From assembly GCA_003233055.1 (NCBI GenBank), contig QIKP01000009.1:1-64000 (forward strand): a DNA stretch of 64,000 nt, written 5' to 3'. Below are positions 62,533 to 64,000 of the stretch, piece after piece. Position 1 is the first letter of the stretch. Each line of letters opens with the position of its first letter. Made by a program: the position numbers and the translations under genes. The stretch is from Planctomycetaceae bacterium. GTDB taxonomy: Bacteria; Planctomycetota; Planctomycetia; Pirellulales; Lacipirellulaceae. The notes under the pieces were generated by a model, which was not told the origin of the DNA, searched no databases, and was given only the letters and a program-made list of their open reading frames with translations.

Positions 62533-63918
62533 ATGTCGATCCCTTCCGACACGATGCAATCTTGGTGCGAGAAGCTCATTGCCGGCCGCGAGGCGGCACC
62601 CGACCTGGAACTCCAGGACTATCTCGACGCGATCCCGCGACTCGAATCCCTTGCCGACCTGCCAAGTGGTACGCCGGTACTGGTGCGTGGCGACGTCGAT
62701 GCCAAACCGGGGAAAGAAATCGGCCAAGGGGACATCCGGTTGCGGTCGATGGTCGAAACGCTCCAATTCGGTCAGCAGCAGGGCTGGAAGCAGATCGTCT
62801 TTGGCCACATCGGTCGCGACCCGGAGCAGAGCCTCGACAAAGTCGCCAGCCGGCTTGGCCAACTCCTGGGCTGCGAAGTGCAACTCCTGAGCGACTGGCT
62901 CGACGAAGAGTCGATGACCGTCCGACCGGAAGTGGTCTCCGCGATCGAGTCGGCCTCGCCAGGCGCAATCCTGTTGCTCGACAATACTCGTAAGTACGCC
63001 ATCGAGCGTGCGTTGTGGAAGGCGAAGCCAGCCGATTTGCCAGGGTTGGCATCGAAGCTCGCCAAGTTCGCAAGCGAAATGGCTGCGAAAGTCGCCAAGG
63101 TTTACGTCAACGAGGCGTTCAGTGCTGGCTCGCTCGATGCGTCGAGCGTCGTCGTGCCGGCTGCCATGGACCGGGTCGCTTTGGGGAAATACGCGGCGGG
63201 TGAATTCGATGGCCCCATGCAGCAATGCTTAAAAGCGTCGCTGGCGGTCTTTAGTGGCATTAAGATCGACAAACTGGACGACATGGAGGCGATGATCGCC
63301 CGTGGCTCGATCAAGCAGATTTTTGCGTCGGGCTCTCTCGCCATGGCGATCCGCAAAGCGATTGGCGAGCTGGACGACGCGCCGGTGTCGCTTGGCGCTG
63401 CCGAGGATCCAGCCAACCGTGGGGAGCCTTGGTACATCCCCGAAAATCGTGTCGCGCAGGCGAAGGAGATCGTGGCCGACGGGCGCGAAAAAGGGATTAC
63501 CTTCACGGTCCCCTGCGACTCGGTGCTCGGCGATGGCTCGGTAAAAGACAAACTCGAACCGACCGACCAGCAGTTTGACATTGGTCCAAAGTCGATTGAG
63601 AAATTTCACGAGGCGGTCGGCACCTTTATTGAAAAACATGGAGCGGGCGCTGTCGCGTTTCACAACGGTGTCTTTGGAATGTTCGAGGATCCACGATTCG
63701 AGACCGGCACCAAGGCCTGGTTCCCTGAACTGAAGCGAATGAAGGAGGCGGGCGTCGAGGTCTACGTTGGCGGTGGCGAAGGAGGCAAGGCACTCGATCG
63801 TTACGGCGCACCCGATTGGGTGACCCATACCTTCACCGCCGGCGGCACGGTGCTCAACGCACTCGGAAGCGAGCCGGTCCCCTACCTTGCAGCCCTGCGA
63901 CTGGCCGTAGCAACGTGA
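62533..63918 (+). CDS. pgk: Phosphoglycerate kinase, divergent
   Basis: 461 residues from the ATG at 62533 (GAGGAG 11 nt upstream); standard PGKs have about 390-415. The order of family motifs is kept: VRGDVDAKPG (standard VRxDxNVP), GHIGRDP (SHLGRP), DNTRKY (ENVRF), NEAFSAGSLDASS (NDAFxxAHRAHAS), HNGVFGMFED (WNGPMGVFE) and GGGEGG...FTAGGT (GGGDS...STGGGA). Several substrate-binding residues differ: the Asn of DxN is Asp and the Arg of HRAH is absent. It still likely transfers phosphate between 1,3-bisphosphoglycerate and ADP, but efficiency or substrate may differ. Confidence 0.85.
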   Translation: MSIPSDTMQSWCEKLIAGREAAPDLELQDYLDAIPRLESLADLPSGTPVLVRGDVDAKPGKEIGQGDIRLRSMVETLQFGQQQGWKQIVFGHIGRDPEQSLDKVASRLGQLLGCEVQLLSDWLDEESMTVRPEVVSAIESASPGAILLLDNTRKYAIERALWKAKPADLPGLASKLAKFASEMAAKVAKVYVNEAFSAGSLDASSVVVPAAMDRVALGKYAAGEFDGPMQQCLKASLAVFSGIKIDKLDDMEAMIARGSIKQIFASGSLAMAIRKAIGELDDAPVSLGAAEDPANRGEPWYIPENRVAQAKEIVADGREKGITFTVPCDSVLGDGSVKDKLEPTDQQFDIGPKSIEKFHEAVGTFIEKHGAGAVAFHNGVFGMFEDPRFETGTKAWFPELKRMKEAGVEVYVGGGEGGKALDRYGAPDWVTHTFTAGGTVLNALGSEPVPYLAALRLAVAT

Positions 63919-63943
63919 GTTCGTAGGCATCGCGACTAGCCCC

Positions 63944-63964
63944 GGCGATGCCGCTTCAGCGGCG
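63944..63964 (+). repeat. 21-bp dispersed hairpin repeat, copy B
   Basis: GCCGC-TTCA-GCGGC with flanks; exact reverse complement of 7777-7797. It lies 26 bp after the pgk stop, where it could also end transcription. Confidence 0.8.
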
Positions 63965-64000
63965 TTGGAGCGGAGGGAGACCAAGATTTGTGTGCCTTCC

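Overview
The window looks like chromosomal DNA of a planctomycete, probably order Pirellulales. This is judged from gene content, not from a database search: two MoxR/von Willebrand clusters, a DUF1571 lipid-trafficking-type protein, a Gly/Cys-rich lipoprotein, many GTG/TTG starts, weak Shine-Dalgarno sites and GC-rich coding DNA. It holds about 50 protein genes, one tRNA-Ser(UGA), no rRNA, no insertion sequence and no CRISPR array. Most genes are housekeeping.

Layout. 1-7323 (minus): NHL-repeat protein, giant VWA membrane protein, MoxR ATPase, a 53-residue membrane protein, DUF58 and a BatA-like VWA protein that runs off the left edge. 7924-11127 (plus): a TsaC/low-molecular-weight phosphatase fusion, rpiB and glycerate kinase. 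11376-23505 (minus): CPA2/CBS antiporter, DUF1571 protein, argJ, argC, coaB and coaC as separate genes, rpoZ, gmk, yicC, secG, tpiA, DAHP synthase and pheA. 23975-29757 (plus): dnaK and clpB, separated by a 1.2 kb repeat-rich gap with an apparent antitoxin remnant. 29972-32854: tRNA-Ser, a YhcC-like radical SAM protein, an FHA protein and rsgA. 33125-36818: M42 peptidase, VOC protein, Cys-rich lipoprotein, TatD DNase and one unknown protein. 36908-47473 (minus): respiratory complex I genes nuoA-C-D-H-J-K-L-M-N, with every Fe-S subunit (B, E, F, G, I) absent. 47650-49527: SpoIIM-like and RDD membrane proteins. 49896-54051: PutA-type proline catabolic enzyme and a hicBA toxin-antitoxin pair. 54254-60012 (plus): a coiled-coil putative nuclease, a membrane protein, DUF4129-like and DUF4350-like proteins and a second MoxR ATPase. 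60063-63918: a LarA-like protein without its catalytic residues, a lipoprotein and a divergent phosphoglycerate kinase.

The most unusual signal is a set of small dispersed repeats. There are eight copies of a palindrome (GCCGACGAG, 6-nt loop, CTCGTCGGC), two of which supply the stop codon of the adjacent gene. A 90-bp structured element occurs twice, 40 kb apart, with 88 of 90 identical bases, and one copy has become the 3' end of hicA. A GC-rich palindrome sits in frame inside both glycerate kinase and nuoL and encodes the same peptide, EPASAG. A roughly 37-bp repeat tends to lie beside the first palindrome, and a hairpin/terminator module occurs twice. Together these look like non-autonomous elements that reshape gene ends and coding sequences.

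All functions are inferred from sequence motifs read by eye. Starts were chosen from reading frame, family N-termini, overlaps and visible ribosome-binding sites.
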